Origin: Clostridium tunisiense TJ
GTDB lineage: Bacteria; Bacillota; Clostridia; Clostridiales; Clostridiaceae
NCBI RefSeq assembly: GCF_000300195.1
Contig: NZ_AMQH01000016.1
Span: forward strand, 122,774-186,773
DNA: 64,000 nucleotides
Direction: 5' to 3'
This document shows positions 9,056-17,875 of the stretch, piece by piece. Each line of letters begins with the position of its first letter. Position 1 is the first letter of the stretch. The notes beneath the pieces are model-generated. The model was not told the origin of the DNA. It saw only the letters and a program-made list of their open reading frames with translations, and ran no database searches. A program made the translations under genes and the position numbers.

Positions 9056-9619
9056 TTGAGCTTACCACAAGAAAAACTTATGACGCTAGATGAATTTTAT
9101 AGATACAGGGAGAATAAAGAAGGTATTATTGAATACATTGATGGAATTACTTATATGGCTCCATCTCCTTCAACTAAGCATCAAAGAATATCTATGAGAT
9201 TGTCTAGCAAATTATATGAATTTTTAAAAGGAAAAGAATGTGAAGTTTTTTCTGCTCCCTTTGACATTAAATTGAAAAGTGATAGAGTTGCTGGAGATAA
9301 GATCGTTATTCCTGACCTCTCTGTGATATGTGATAAAAAAGGTCTTGGTGATAGTGGATATGAAGGTGTTCCTACAGTAATTATAGAAATTCTATCCCCT
9401 TCAAATCAATCTCATGATTTGGTATTTAAATTAAATTTATATATGCAATACGGAGTAAAGGAGTATTGGATAATTAACCCGATGCTTAACACTGTTCAAG
9501 TCTACGTTTTAGATGAAAATTATCAATATGAGCAGGCAGTGGTAAAAAGTGATGTTGGAAAAGTTTCTTCCCATATTTTAAAGGGATTTTCTGTAGATTT
9601 GGAAGAACTTTTAACATAG
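9056..9619 (+). CDS. Uma2-family (DUF820) PD-(D/E)xK endonuclease
   Basis: This 187-residue protein starts at TTG (9056), preceded by AAAGGGGTGA at a normal distance; the GTG at 9047 lies inside that Shine-Dalgarno and is less likely. Family landmarks are MTLDEFYRYRE, IEYIDGITYMAPSPSTKHQ, IVIPDLSVICD (catalytic Asp), VPTVIIEILSPSNQSHD (the E-x-x-S-P-S block) and LYMQYGVKEYWIINP. Uma2 proteins share the restriction-nuclease fold and are spread as many paralogues, mostly of unknown role. It sits among the Rpn nucleases but is not co-transcribed with them. Confidence 0.85.
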   Translation: MSLPQEKLMTLDEFYRYRENKEGIIEYIDGITYMAPSPSTKHQRISMRLSSKLYEFLKGKECEVFSAPFDIKLKSDRVAGDKIVIPDLSVICDKKGLGDSGYEGVPTVIIEILSPSNQSHDLVFKLNLYMQYGVKEYWIINPMLNTVQVYVLDENYQYEQAVVKSDVGKVSSHILKGFSVDLEELLT

Positions 9620-9676
9620 TAATATTTTGAGTTTATGCTGGATATTTTTATAACTAAATTAGTACTTTAAATTATA

Positions 9677-9704
9677 AAAGTCATGTGTTACACACATGAC
9701 TTTC
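9677..9704. terminator. Bidirectional terminator AAGTCATGTGT/ACACATGACTT
   Basis: An 11-bp perfect stem with a 3-nt loop, flanked by A on one side and T on the other. It serves the Uma2 gene on the plus strand and the Rpn fragment on the minus strand. Confidence 0.8.
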
Positions 9705-9944
9705 TTTGATGTAGTTAGCAAACAAATTGTGTTCATATTTGCTAACTCTCTCTTTAAAAAACTTTTCAACTTGCTCTTCACTTAACCCTTTATAAGAATT
9801 GTAGGTATCTATAAAATAATCATTCAAATACTGTATTACTGATAACATTTTGTTGTAATTTTCTAAGGTAATCTTACCACATTTATATGCCTCACTAATA
9901 GCTTCCAGGGTATTTTTTAATATAAGATTGTTTAAAAACCCCAC
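9681..9944 (-). pseudogene. Rpn C-terminal fragment lacking the tail ORF
   Basis: KNTLEAISEAYKCGKITLEN and LNDYFIDTYNSYKGLS match the Rpn linker. Then EEQVEKFFKERVS follows directly, where sister copies have MFKSFYDPEVE and about 40 more residues first. KGLS (linker) and TGLSEEEVKKLF (tail) share the GLS-E coding word, so the piece between looks looped out by recombination. The result is an 87-codon frame with no catalytic domain and no internal small ORF. Confidence 0.7.
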
Positions 9945-9967
9945 ATAAGTTTATTTATGCGAGGTTT
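9936..9967 (-). terminator. Terminator of the ABC-F gene
   Basis: On the minus strand, AACCTCGCATAA and TTATGTGGGGTT arms are followed by TTTT, 17 bp after the ABC-F stop. Confidence 0.7.
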
Positions 9968-9983
9968 GTTTTTACCTATAAAA

Positions 9984-11723
9984 TTATAGTAACTTAATCA
10001 GCTGTTCTAACTCTTCTGATAACTCTTTTGCAAGGATAAAATCAGTATTCTTTAAAGCCGATTCTATTTTTGTTTCAACTAATTTTTTCTTTTGTTCAGT
10101 TTCTAAATAATCTTTATCAAAATGACTAGCATAAATCATCTTTTTAAATTTCTTTATTTTCGTTTTTCTAATTGTTTTATCTTCAATGATTAAAACTGAA
10201 TCCATACAGTTTACTACAGTGTAGAAATCATGAGAAATCATTAGTACGGCACCCTTATAGTTTTCTAGGGCTTTTTCAAGTGCTATTTGTGAATAGGTGT
10301 CTAAATGACTTGTGGGTTCATCAAGCAGCAAGAAATTAGCTTGACTTGCAGCAACTTTAGCTATTTGAAGTATGTTTTTTTCTCCACCAGATAAAGATCC
10401 TATCTTTTGATTAAGGGCTTCCTCCTCAAAACCATAGTCTGAAATATAATCTGTAACATCTTCATAAGTTTTAAGCCCAGCCTCTAAGAACTCTTCCATT
10501 ATGGTGTTAGACTCATTTAGTGTTTTACCTTGAAGTTGAGATAAGTAAGCTACTTCCATGGCCTCATTTATCTCAATGGAAGGATTATTATTTTCAAAGA
10601 TTTCCCTAAGTAGCGTAGTTTTTCCGGTACCATTGGGACCTATAATGGCTACTTTCTCGTTGGATTTAATCTCAAAGTTCACATTTTCTAGAAGCAACTC
10701 ATCAAATGAAACACTGTAATCACTAACTTTTAAAGCAATAGTTTCTTCTATTTTATTATCTATAAAAAATCTGAAATTCGGATGTTTAATATCTAGAAAT
10801 GGCGCTTTAATTCTACGCTTTTCTAATCTTTCATGAATTTTAACTCTGGCCCTTAGAGTCTTTCCTCTAGCACCTTCAGCATCAGTAGTTGCCCTATCTC
10901 TTAGTTTTTCTATTAATTTTTCATTTCTCTCAAGTTCTTCATTATCAGCAATTGCTAGTTCTTGCATTTCAATTTTTGTTTGAAGTAATGAGAAGTTATA
11001 CTCTATATAGCTTCCCTGAAACTCTTGGAGCTCCATGTTTTCAAGGTGTATAATTTTGTTAAAACAATGATTCAGTAAATATCTATTGTGGGTAATAATT
11101 AGCATTGTACCCTTGTGTGAATTAATTAGGTTTTTAAGAGAATTAAGGTTTTCAAAGTCTAAAAACACATCTGGTTCATCCATAATCATTAAGTCTGGAC
11201 TGTTTAACATTTCCTTAATTACTTGAATAAGCTTAAATTCTCCACCACTAAGTTGGGATATCATTAGATCTTTACACTTCATTAAGTTTGCAAGATTTAG
11301 GTTTTTATTAATGTTTTTTTCGAAGTCATCTCCATTAATTGCAGCAAAGGCATCCAAGGCTTCTTGGTACTTTTCTAGTAAGGGCTCAACATCAGAAGCT
11401 GTTTCCATTTCACTGCAAATTGCTGCTATTTCATTTTGTAGTTTAATAAATTCTTCCGCTATATACTCAAAAACTGTAGTTTCTTCTGTTTCATCTAGCT
11501 GCGAGAACTGACTAACATAACCAATTCTACAATTTGGGTCTTTCTCTACCTTACCCTCAAAGATATATTTTTCAGGGTCCATAATTATATCTATCAGTGT
11601 ACTTTTTCCACTGCCATTTCTTCCTATAAAAGCACAATGCTCCCCCTCTTCTAAGGTAAAGGAAATATTATTATATAAATCCTTTTGCGGAAATGAGTAG
11701 GACAAATTTTCAACTTTTATCAT
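9984..11723 (-). CDS. ABC-F family ATPase (ribosomal protection type)
   Basis: This 579-residue protein has two ABC ATPase domains and no membrane part. Domain 1 has Walker A GRNGSGKST, signature LSGGE and Walker B LMIMDEPD; domain 2 has GPNGTGKTT, LSGGE and LLLDEPTSHLD. The linker between them (about 245-310) is the long helical arm typical of ABC-F proteins, which bind the ribosomal E site and either rescue stalled ribosomes or give antibiotic resistance. The true start is the ATG at 11721-11723 behind AGAGG. Clear evidence for regulation lies upstream: a promoter, a very short leader ORF and a terminator within the leader. Which antibiotic class, if any, is not decidable from sequence. Confidence 0.88.
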   Translation of the reverse strand: MIKVENLSYSFPQKDLYNNISFTLEEGEHCAFIGRNGSGKSTLIDIIMDPEKYIFEGKVEKDPNCRIGYVSQFSQLDETEETTVFEYIAEEFIKLQNEIAAICSEMETASDVEPLLEKYQEALDAFAAINGDDFEKNINKNLNLANLMKCKDLMISQLSGGEFKLIQVIKEMLNSPDLMIMDEPDVFLDFENLNSLKNLINSHKGTMLIITHNRYLLNHCFNKIIHLENMELQEFQGSYIEYNFSLLQTKIEMQELAIADNEELERNEKLIEKLRDRATTDAEGARGKTLRARVKIHERLEKRRIKAPFLDIKHPNFRFFIDNKIEETIALKVSDYSVSFDELLLENVNFEIKSNEKVAIIGPNGTGKTTLLREIFENNNPSIEINEAMEVAYLSQLQGKTLNESNTIMEEFLEAGLKTYEDVTDYISDYGFEEEALNQKIGSLSGGEKNILQIAKVAASQANFLLLDEPTSHLDTYSQIALEKALENYKGAVLMISHDFYTVVNCMDSVLIIEDKTIRKTKIKKFKKMIYASHFDKDYLETEQKKKLVETKIESALKNTDFILAKELSEELEQLIKLL

Positions 11724-11744
11724 ATTAATACCTCTCTTTATCAT

Positions 11745-11770
11745 AAAAAAGAGCTTATAAAAATAAGCTC
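11745..11770 (-). promoter_or_regulatory. Leader attenuator upstream of ABC-F
   Basis: On the minus strand GAGCTTAT-TTTT-ATAAGCTC is followed by a U6 tract, only 22 nt before the ABC-F start codon: an intrinsic terminator within the 5' leader. Upstream in the leader the word AGCacATAAAAAT can pair with ATTTTTATaaGCT of the terminator, giving an antiterminator, and an ATG AAA TAA mini-ORF begins exactly there (about 11803-11811). This is the organisation of ribosome-mediated attenuation seen for several ABC-F resistance genes. Confidence 0.65.
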
Positions 11771-11848
11771 CTAAATGTATTATCTTCTTAATTTTAATTT
11801 TTATTTCATTTTTATGTGCTAAACTATTCTACTAAGTTTACCTTTGAT

Positions 11849-11877
11849 AGCATAACACTTTTTATCACTAAGTTCAA
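11849..11877 (-). promoter_or_regulatory. Promoter of the ABC-F leader
   Basis: On the minus strand TTGAAC (11872-11877) and TATGCT (11849-11854) with a 17-bp spacer; start near 11842, so the leader is ~120 nt. Confidence 0.55.
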
Positions 11878-11889
11878 TGATTAAAAAAA

Positions 11890-12000
11890 TCCATTAATAA
11901 CACAGGAAATTTATCCTCAAGTTTTTTAGCTTCTGTTAAGAATTACATCTGCCCAACTAACTTCAAATAAATCTTTGAATAATAAAGCAAGTTGTGTTCG
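11890..12000 (-). pseudogene. Possible remnant of a MntA-like nucleotidyltransferase
   Basis: The minus strand reads QLALLFKDLFEVSWADVIL and then, in shifted frame, KKLEDKFPVLLMDFFN. The first piece resembles the SDIDLALLF...VDVVLLN region of small MNT-domain nucleotidyltransferases. Too short to be sure. Confidence 0.25.
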
Positions 12001-12066
12001 CAATTTGTTAATCACATCAGTGGTAGGTTTTTCCTATGCATGTGCTTTCACACATAGCTTCATATT

Positions 12067-12237
12067 TTAATTCATTATTTCTTTGGCTATTTCTTTTACA
12101 CGTTGCAAACTTAGTTCTGTTGTCTCTGCTACAAACTCATAGCTCATGCCTTTTCGAAGTAAGTTTCTGGCAGTATTCTCCTTTCCTTTTTGCTCTCCTC
12201 TTTTTTCTACCTCTGGATCATAAAAACTTTTGAACAT
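12067..12237 (-). CDS. Internal 56-codon ORF inside the Rpn gene (candidate small antagonist)
   Basis: In frame with the parent gene, an ATG at 12235-12237 is preceded by AAGGAGGT (12245-12252) with 7 nt between, an ideal Shine-Dalgarno. The product would be the 56-residue tail beginning MFKSFYDPEVEKRG and ending VKEIAKEIMN, a charged helical piece. Four other copies of this ORF in the window keep the same start, spacing and length, two of them detached from any upstream Rpn sequence. In E. coli, rpn genes are reported to make a small C-terminal protein from an internal start that counteracts the nuclease; I infer the same here. Confidence 0.55.
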   Translation of the reverse strand: MFKSFYDPEVEKRGEQKGKENTARNLLRKGMSYEFVAETTELSLQRVKEIAKEIMN

Positions 12238-13110
12238 AACCTCTACCTCCTTACTTAAACCTTTGTAATAATTGTAGGTATCTATAAAGTAATCATTTAA
12301 ATTCTGTATTACTGATAACATTTCGTTGTAATCTTCTAAGGTAATTTTACCACATTTATAGGCTTCACTAATAGCTTCAAGGGTATTTTTTATTGTGATC
12401 AATATATGTTCATTTATCTTTTCTATCTTAGCCTTTTTTATTTCTTCTGCCTGTTTGCTTTCCCTTAATCTTTCCATAAACCTTCTGTAATTAAAAAGTT
12501 GCAGAGGATATAACAGATATTTATTTTCTTCATGCAACTTTTGAAGATCATATTCCCAATATTTTAGCACATTTATTTCATAGTGAATGCCTTCTTTCTT
12601 TGGAAAATTAATTTCTAAAGTAATCTGATCCTCTAACCCCTTCTCTTTTTCTAAAACTATGAGATATGGTTCTGGAAAGTTAATAATTATAGTATTTTTG
12701 TCTAGCTCAGTAAGGTTCTTAACAGCTTTATCAAAGCCATATCTAAAAATCCTTATTCCCATGTCCTTTTCATATTTAGTTTGAAATTCAATGGCATAAT
12801 CATAGAGTTTATCTCTATAAGTAACTTCAATATATAAGTCTGCTCTAAAGCTTAAAAGACCATTATTTATATTTCTGTTTAGATTTTCCACATTAGGATA
12901 ATAAACCTCTGCATCATATCCAATATCATCACCATAAATAGAATTAAGAAAATCAATAATAGGCTTCTTATTTTTAAGGGTAAATAGTCGCTTCATTATA
13001 CTATCCATATTTAATGAAGTCTTTTTAGAATTATTATTTGTATCACTTTCATAATTTGAATCTTCTTCTTGAACTAAAGTTATTACATTTCCTTGTTTTA
13101 AGTAATACAT
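12067..13110 (-). CDS. Rpn-family (PDDEXK_2) nuclease, full length
   Basis: This 347-residue protein starts at the ATG at 13108-13110 behind GAGGAAGTGA. The nuclease core reads SFRADLYIEVTYRDKLYD and AIEFQTKYEKD: conserved Asp, then E-x-Q. The rest is a helical linker (NTLEAISEAYKCGK to YYKGLSKEVEVM) and a C-terminal tail starting MFKSFYDPEVEKRG. The gene is the only intact member of the subfamily whose C-terminal fragments are scattered at 3.8, 5.7, 8.0, 9.7, 17.9, 47.2, 47.4, 54.7 and 54.9 kb. It belongs to the recombination-promoting nuclease/putative transposase group. Its last 171 nt hold a second translation start (see 12067-12237). Confidence 0.85.
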   Translation of the reverse strand: MYYLKQGNVITLVQEEDSNYESDTNNNSKKTSLNMDSIMKRLFTLKNKKPIIDFLNSIYGDDIGYDAEVYYPNVENLNRNINNGLLSFRADLYIEVTYRDKLYDYAIEFQTKYEKDMGIRIFRYGFDKAVKNLTELDKNTIIINFPEPYLIVLEKEKGLEDQITLEINFPKKEGIHYEINVLKYWEYDLQKLHEENKYLLYPLQLFNYRRFMERLRESKQAEEIKKAKIEKINEHILITIKNTLEAISEAYKCGKITLEDYNEMLSVIQNLNDYFIDTYNYYKGLSKEVEVMFKSFYDPEVEKRGEQKGKENTARNLLRKGMSYEFVAETTELSLQRVKEIAKEIMN

Positions 13111-13359
13111 AAATTCACTTCCTCTCATTAAATATTATTGACTAAAAACTAAATTGTAAACATATGTTCGCACACTTCTCAAAGAAAAATACAATATTTG
13201 TTTAATAAGATAAACTGGTTAAGACTACAATTTATTTATTATCACTATGATTTTTTTATATGATCTTATAAAAACAAATTTATTACGGATTTATGTATTA
13301 CAAAATCCTACTTGGTAATAATTTAGAATGTTATCCAAAATTAATTTAAAGGTGAATAT

Positions 13360-14643
13360 ATGAGCGGTTATAGAATTTTAAATTGTGGTAGTTCTATGGA
13401 AAATTACTATATTTGTATTAATGAGAAAGTGGCAGGATTTACACAAAGAACTGCAGATGTAGGTGACACAATCTTTTTCTCGGTAAAATACAACAAAAAA
13501 AATCTTTGCGGTGCTAAAGGAATTTTATCTGAACTTACAGATTACAAGCCTTGGGAGGATTCTGATAGATATGTTCAATGTTTTAAGGTTAAAAATATGG
13601 AATTTTGTACACCTTTTGATATTAGTATCTTAAAAGAGTATGGTGGAAAATCATGGGGGCCTCTTTACTTACAGAGGTCAAAGTTAATCAAGGATTCAGG
13701 TGCAATATTAAGACTTGAGAATGAATTTGGTAACAACAAACTTCTAGCCCCAACATATCTAGAAGAGGCATATCAAAATATAGAAACCCTGGATTTAAAC
13801 TATATTGAAAGTCAGGAATTTGTTTGCACAGATGAAGATGAAGATGAGTTATACAAAGAAGAACCTCTTGAAATCATGGGTACATTTCAAACGGTTAAAT
13901 TTAAGAATGAAACCGATAAAATAAGTGGGCTTGAACCATTAGTTACTGAACATTTTTATCAGCTATTCCAACATTTTAGCCAAGAAAAAACTATATTAAT
14001 TCCAGAAAACAGACTATTTCCAACCGCCAGCCTCAAGAACAATAGAAATGAACTCATTATTGGAATAAAAAGTATACCAGATGCCTTACTAATTTCATTC
14101 GATAAAGATAGTATAGATGCTCCCTTAAAAATAAACTTAATCGAATATGAATGCTATGGAGAATCTAAATGTAAAACTGTGCAAAAGTTTAATTATCTTA
14201 ATGAAACTATAATTCCTCAGCTTATTAGATTCGCTTCAACTTTTAGTATTGTTACCGACAATAGCATTAGAGAAAAAACTATAAAAACCTGGATAGATAA
14301 GATAATGGATTATATTGATATTGATGAAACATTAACAAAAAAGGTTTATTCATGGATGAAAACTCTTAAGCCAGGTATTAAAGAAAGGCAAATTGATCGT
14401 GAGTTGGATAAAATGCTTAGGGCTGGATTTGAAGCAAATATTAGAATTATTTTAATAATAGATGAACTTACTATTGAACAAAAGGAAACAATAAAAAATG
14501 TAATAAATTCATTTAAATTAGACAATAAAGCTACCAAAATTAAGAACAACTACATAGAATTTAGTGCATATATCGTTAGACTTGAACAAAAAATTGATAT
14601 ATTTAATAAAGAAGCTTCTTTCGCACTATCTTTTCAAGAATAG
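13360..14643 (+). CDS. Unrecognised 427-residue protein; possible PUA/EVE-like N-terminus and PD-(D/E)xK-like centre
   Basis: I do not recognise this gene by family. Residues 1-115 (YRILNCGSSMENYYICINEK; VGDTIFFSVKYN; then ISILKEYGGKSWGPLYLQRS) have the small beta-rich pattern of PUA/EVE-like domains, which read modified bases and often sit on modification-dependent nucleases. An acidic linker (TDEDEDELYKEEP) follows. Residues 185-290 contain KSIPDALLISFD and INLIEYECYGESKC, a D...E-x-E arrangement that could be a degenerate PD-(D/E)xK core. The last 130 residues are helical. The start has AAAGGTGA 4 nt before ATG. The next gene, 127 bp on in the same direction, is a nuclease-methyltransferase, so a restriction or defence role is the best guess. 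Confidence 0.5.
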   Translation: MSGYRILNCGSSMENYYICINEKVAGFTQRTADVGDTIFFSVKYNKKNLCGAKGILSELTDYKPWEDSDRYVQCFKVKNMEFCTPFDISILKEYGGKSWGPLYLQRSKLIKDSGAILRLENEFGNNKLLAPTYLEEAYQNIETLDLNYIESQEFVCTDEDEDELYKEEPLEIMGTFQTVKFKNETDKISGLEPLVTEHFYQLFQHFSQEKTILIPENRLFPTASLKNNRNELIIGIKSIPDALLISFDKDSIDAPLKINLIEYECYGESKCKTVQKFNYLNETIIPQLIRFASTFSIVTDNSIREKTIKTWIDKIMDYIDIDETLTKKVYSWMKTLKPGIKERQIDRELDKMLRAGFEANIRIILIIDELTIEQKETIKNVINSFKLDNKATKIKNNYIEFSAYIVRLEQKIDIFNKEASFALSFQE

Positions 14644-14650
14644 TTTTCTA

Positions 14651-14692
14651 AAAGAATCTATAACCTATAAACAGTTGTAGATTCTTTCTCAT
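14651..14692 (+). terminator. Terminator between the two module genes
   Basis: AGAATCTATA and TGTAGATTCT arms followed by a T-rich run. It implies that the methyltransferase is at least partly transcribed from its own promoter. Confidence 0.65.
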
Positions 14693-14770
14693 TTTTAAAA
14701 GACCTAAATTCACGAATAATGCATATTTAAATAAATATAATATATAGAAAGCAATTTTAAAAAGGTCTTT

Positions 14771-17257
14771 ATGAGAAAAAATAGTTTTTTTGAAAAGCTC
14801 AATGTAACTAAGCTTGAAAGAGAGGTAGAGTTAGTATATAAAAAAGAGCTTAACTACTACTATCCTGATATTATAATATCAAACCCTTATGGTTGTGATG
14901 GACTAATTGAGAAAGGAAAACTGAAGTTAATAATGGAATTAAAATATAATGAAGATTTCGCCGATAGAAGTGTTCAATGCAAAGTTATAGTACAGGCCCT
15001 TTATTATATTAAAAAATTTCAAATTAATGACCAAAAGTTGCCTAACATAATACTTATAGGCGATAAAGATGAAGTATTTTTAGTTACTGATAATATAATT
15101 AATAAATATATTGACGAAGAAGTTGACTGGTCTCTTGTCCCATCAAAGGCTAGCATGAAGAATATTCGATTAGTTCTAAAAATGGTTAAAGACGACACCA
15201 TTATACCATTTGTATTTCATATTGATGAAAAGTTCTCATTTCAGACTATAATTAATCAAATCAATGAAATAACAAACGGGCTAAAGACTTATGTTGCAAT
15301 TACAGAAAAAAACATATCTAGTGTCTTCGATTACTTTATTATAAATGTAATAAGAAATTATAGACAGTATAACACCAATGATTTAGTTAGAATATTTATC
15401 ACTCTTATGACAAACCCAAATAAAACATATCTACACACAAAAAAGAAAAATATTTTAATTTTACAAGATAAAAGCGAAATATTTATAAATGGGGATAGAT
15501 TTACATCATTCTTTGAGTACTTTAAAAAAGACTATACTCCTAAAGAAAAAGATAAGTTTACTGAAATTGCAGATAGACTTCTTGAAGATACCTCGCGAAG
15601 GAAAAATGGAGAGTTTTATACTCCTACTTCTTGGGTAAGTGAGGCTCATGAAATGATTTCACGTACTCTAGGTGACAAATGGAAAGATGAATATGTAGTA
15701 TGGGACTGTGCCTGGGGCACTGGTAACTTAACTAGAGATTACTACTTTAAAAATTTATATTGTTCAACTTTGCATAAAAGTGATTTAGAGATAGGAGAAA
15801 GATATAATAAATCTGCTGTAAAATTTCAATATGATTTTTTAAATGACGATATTAATTTATTAGAAAATAATTATCTTTTAACAGATCATATAAAAATGCC
15901 CATAAATTTATTAGAATCTTTACATCAAAACAAACCAATTGTATTTTTTATAAATCCCCCTTATGGGGCGGCAGGTACAATGAAAACAGACGGGTCAAGC
16001 AAGAAAGATATTTGTAAAACAAAAACAAATAGAATTATGAAAAACGATAAAATTGGGTCTTGCTCCCAACAACTTTTTGCCCAGTTTTTATATAAAATAT
16101 TGTTATTCAAAGCAAAATATAACTTAGATAATGTTGTTATATGCTTATTTTCTTCTCCTATTTTTATGACTGGAAGTTCCTTTAAAAAATTCAGAGAAAA
16201 GTTTCTTACCCAATTTGAATATAGGAGTGGCATGCTTTTTAGTGCTGATGAGTTTGATGATGTATCAAAAGGTTGGGGAGTAAGCTTTAACATTTGGACC
16301 TCTGGAAAAACGTCAAATAAAAATATTTTCATTCATGAGTTAAAGCAATTAAGTCACGATGTTAGTTTAGGGATAAATAAAATAATTAATTTAGGTAATA
16401 AAAAAGTATATAACATTGATGGTAGCAAAAGCTTTTCAGATTGGATAAAAGAAGATATTAATTACAAAACATATGATGCACCTCTTTTAAGTAGTGCACT
16501 AGTTATTAAAGAACATGGATATGGTAAACTAGTTAAGGAAGCCCTTGGGTATTATGTTAATTCTGGTAATAGTATATATGATAATAATGGGGATGTTTTC
16601 ATTGTATCGGGATGTTCATCAAGAGGACATGGTATATCCATACTTCCAAACAATTTTAATAGGGTAATGGCTAATTTTGCTTCGAGAAAGTGCATGACTG
16701 GTGAATATTCAAATTGGAAAAACAATAAAGATGAATATTACGCACCCAATACAGGAGATAAAAGATACAAGGAATGGAATTCAGATGCAATTATATACTC
16801 CTTATTTAATACATCTTCCAACCAAAGCTCTTTGAGAAATATCAAATACAAGGAAAATCTATGGAATATTCAAAATGAATTTTTCTTCATGTCAAACGAC
16901 CATATGCTTGATTTGGCAAATAAGTATACTAATGATGAGTTATATATAGATGCTAAAAGTTTTAGAACGGATCGTTATGCATATAAAATTATTAGCGAAA
17001 TTAAATTATCTTATGAGGCCTCAATTGTTTTAAATAAAGCACGTTACCTTGTAGAAAAATCATTTCAGTTTAGAGACATAATGAATGAAGAACATCCTGA
17101 ATACTTTCTAAACACATGGGATGCAGGTTGGTATCAAATAAAGTTGATATTAAAAAAATATTTGAAAGAAGACTTATCTGATTTTAATTATCTATATAAA
17201 ATATTAGAACAAAAGTTAAGGTCACAAATTTATGACTTAGGTATATTAAGAAGATAG
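14771..17257 (+). CDS. N6-adenine DNA methyltransferase with N-terminal nuclease-like domain
   Basis: This 828-residue protein has an N-terminal PD-(D/E)xK-type block with D43 (GCDG) and E56-x-K58 (IMELKYNED). The methyltransferase core follows: WDCAWGTGNLT (motif I, about 311-321) and FFINPPYGAAG (motif IV NPPY, about 395), the class that makes N6-methyladenine. ESTP-like EFYTP at 281-285 just before motif I is typical of type I/IIG enzymes. The C-terminal 350 residues should hold target recognition (VFIVSGCSSRGHGI and following). Nuclease plus methylase in one chain suggests a type IIG-like restriction enzyme. The upstream gene is its likely partner. Start: AAAAGGTC then TTT ATG. Confidence 0.8.
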   Translation: MRKNSFFEKLNVTKLEREVELVYKKELNYYYPDIIISNPYGCDGLIEKGKLKLIMELKYNEDFADRSVQCKVIVQALYYIKKFQINDQKLPNIILIGDKDEVFLVTDNIINKYIDEEVDWSLVPSKASMKNIRLVLKMVKDDTIIPFVFHIDEKFSFQTIINQINEITNGLKTYVAITEKNISSVFDYFIINVIRNYRQYNTNDLVRIFITLMTNPNKTYLHTKKKNILILQDKSEIFINGDRFTSFFEYFKKDYTPKEKDKFTEIADRLLEDTSRRKNGEFYTPTSWVSEAHEMISRTLGDKWKDEYVVWDCAWGTGNLTRDYYFKNLYCSTLHKSDLEIGERYNKSAVKFQYDFLNDDINLLENNYLLTDHIKMPINLLESLHQNKPIVFFINPPYGAAGTMKTDGSSKKDICKTKTNRIMKNDKIGSCSQQLFAQFLYKILLFKAKYNLDNVVICLFSSPIFMTGSSFKKFREKFLTQFEYRSGMLFSADEFDDVSKGWGVSFNIWTSGKTSNKNIFIHELKQLSHDVSLGINKIINLGNKKVYNIDGSKSFSDWIKEDINYKTYDAPLLSSALVIKEHGYGKLVKEALGYYVNSGNSIYDNNGDVFIVSGCSSRGHGISILPNNFNRVMANFASRKCMTGEYSNWKNNKDEYYAPNTGDKRYKEWNSDAIIYSLFNTSSNQSSLRNIKYKENLWNIQNEFFFMSNDHMLDLANKYTNDELYIDAKSFRTDRYAYKIISEIKLSYEASIVLNKARYLVEKSFQFRDIMNEEHPEYFLNTWDAGWYQIKLILKKYLKEDLSDFNYLYKILEQKLRSQIYDLGILRR

Positions 17258-17644
17258 ATATTATTAATTGAGTAAATTGTACAATTAATTTTTTATATTA
17301 TAAAATTATTGCAATAAGAATCAACTAGTCTGTAAATGGTTCAATGTTAATTGCAATTTTTCTTCACTATTTGTTTTTCTATAATTATTTGTAGGGTTGT
17401 AATTGCAAGAATTATAATCCTATTTTAATATCGTAAATAATAAAATATAATTAGTTAGGTTGCCAATATCTATATTTTATTATTTGCATTAAGTCTTATG
17501 TAGGATTCTTACAAATTTTTAATTTGAAATTTTATTAGTCATACCATGGTATTTATGAAGGACTAAACTTTCTAATTCCAGGTAATTTTATATTTATAAG
17601 AAAGCAAATTGTTTTAACAATTTGATAATTACCCCAAAATTGCT

Positions 17645-17740
17645 ATTTTTATCCTCAAATTAAGATAGTAATATAATGAGATATCTTAATTTTAAGATAT
17701 CTTTTAAAAAAAGATAAGAAAACATAGTGATCATGGGAGT
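17645..17740. repeat. Dispersed ~95-bp AT-rich repeat, copy 2
   Basis: Shares AAATTAAGATAGTAATATAA-type core and the following TATCTTTTAAAA-AAGATAAGAA block with 5490-5590. Confidence 0.4.
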
Positions 17741-17841
17741 TTGGGGTCTTTTAGCAACATTTTCCCCTTTGAAAGCACAATAAATTGTACCATGTAGAAT
17801 TGCTATGAACACTTGATAAAAAGGTTGTTAAATTGATAAAA

Positions 17842-17868
17842 GCCATGTGGTATCTCTCCACATGACTT
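17842..17868 (-). terminator. Hairpin with CATGTGG/CCACATG arms
   Basis: On the minus strand GTCATGTGG-n7-CCACATGGC then TTTT; follows the Rpn tail remnant. Confidence 0.6.
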
Positions 17869-17875
17869 CATAATT

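Larger units (their letters stand above)
17258..17875. other. Long AT-rich intergenic stretch
   Basis: No ORF of note. It contains the second copy of the dispersed repeat (17645-17740) and a terminator-like hairpin at 17842-17868 that belongs to the Rpn tail remnant next to it. Confidence 0.6.
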
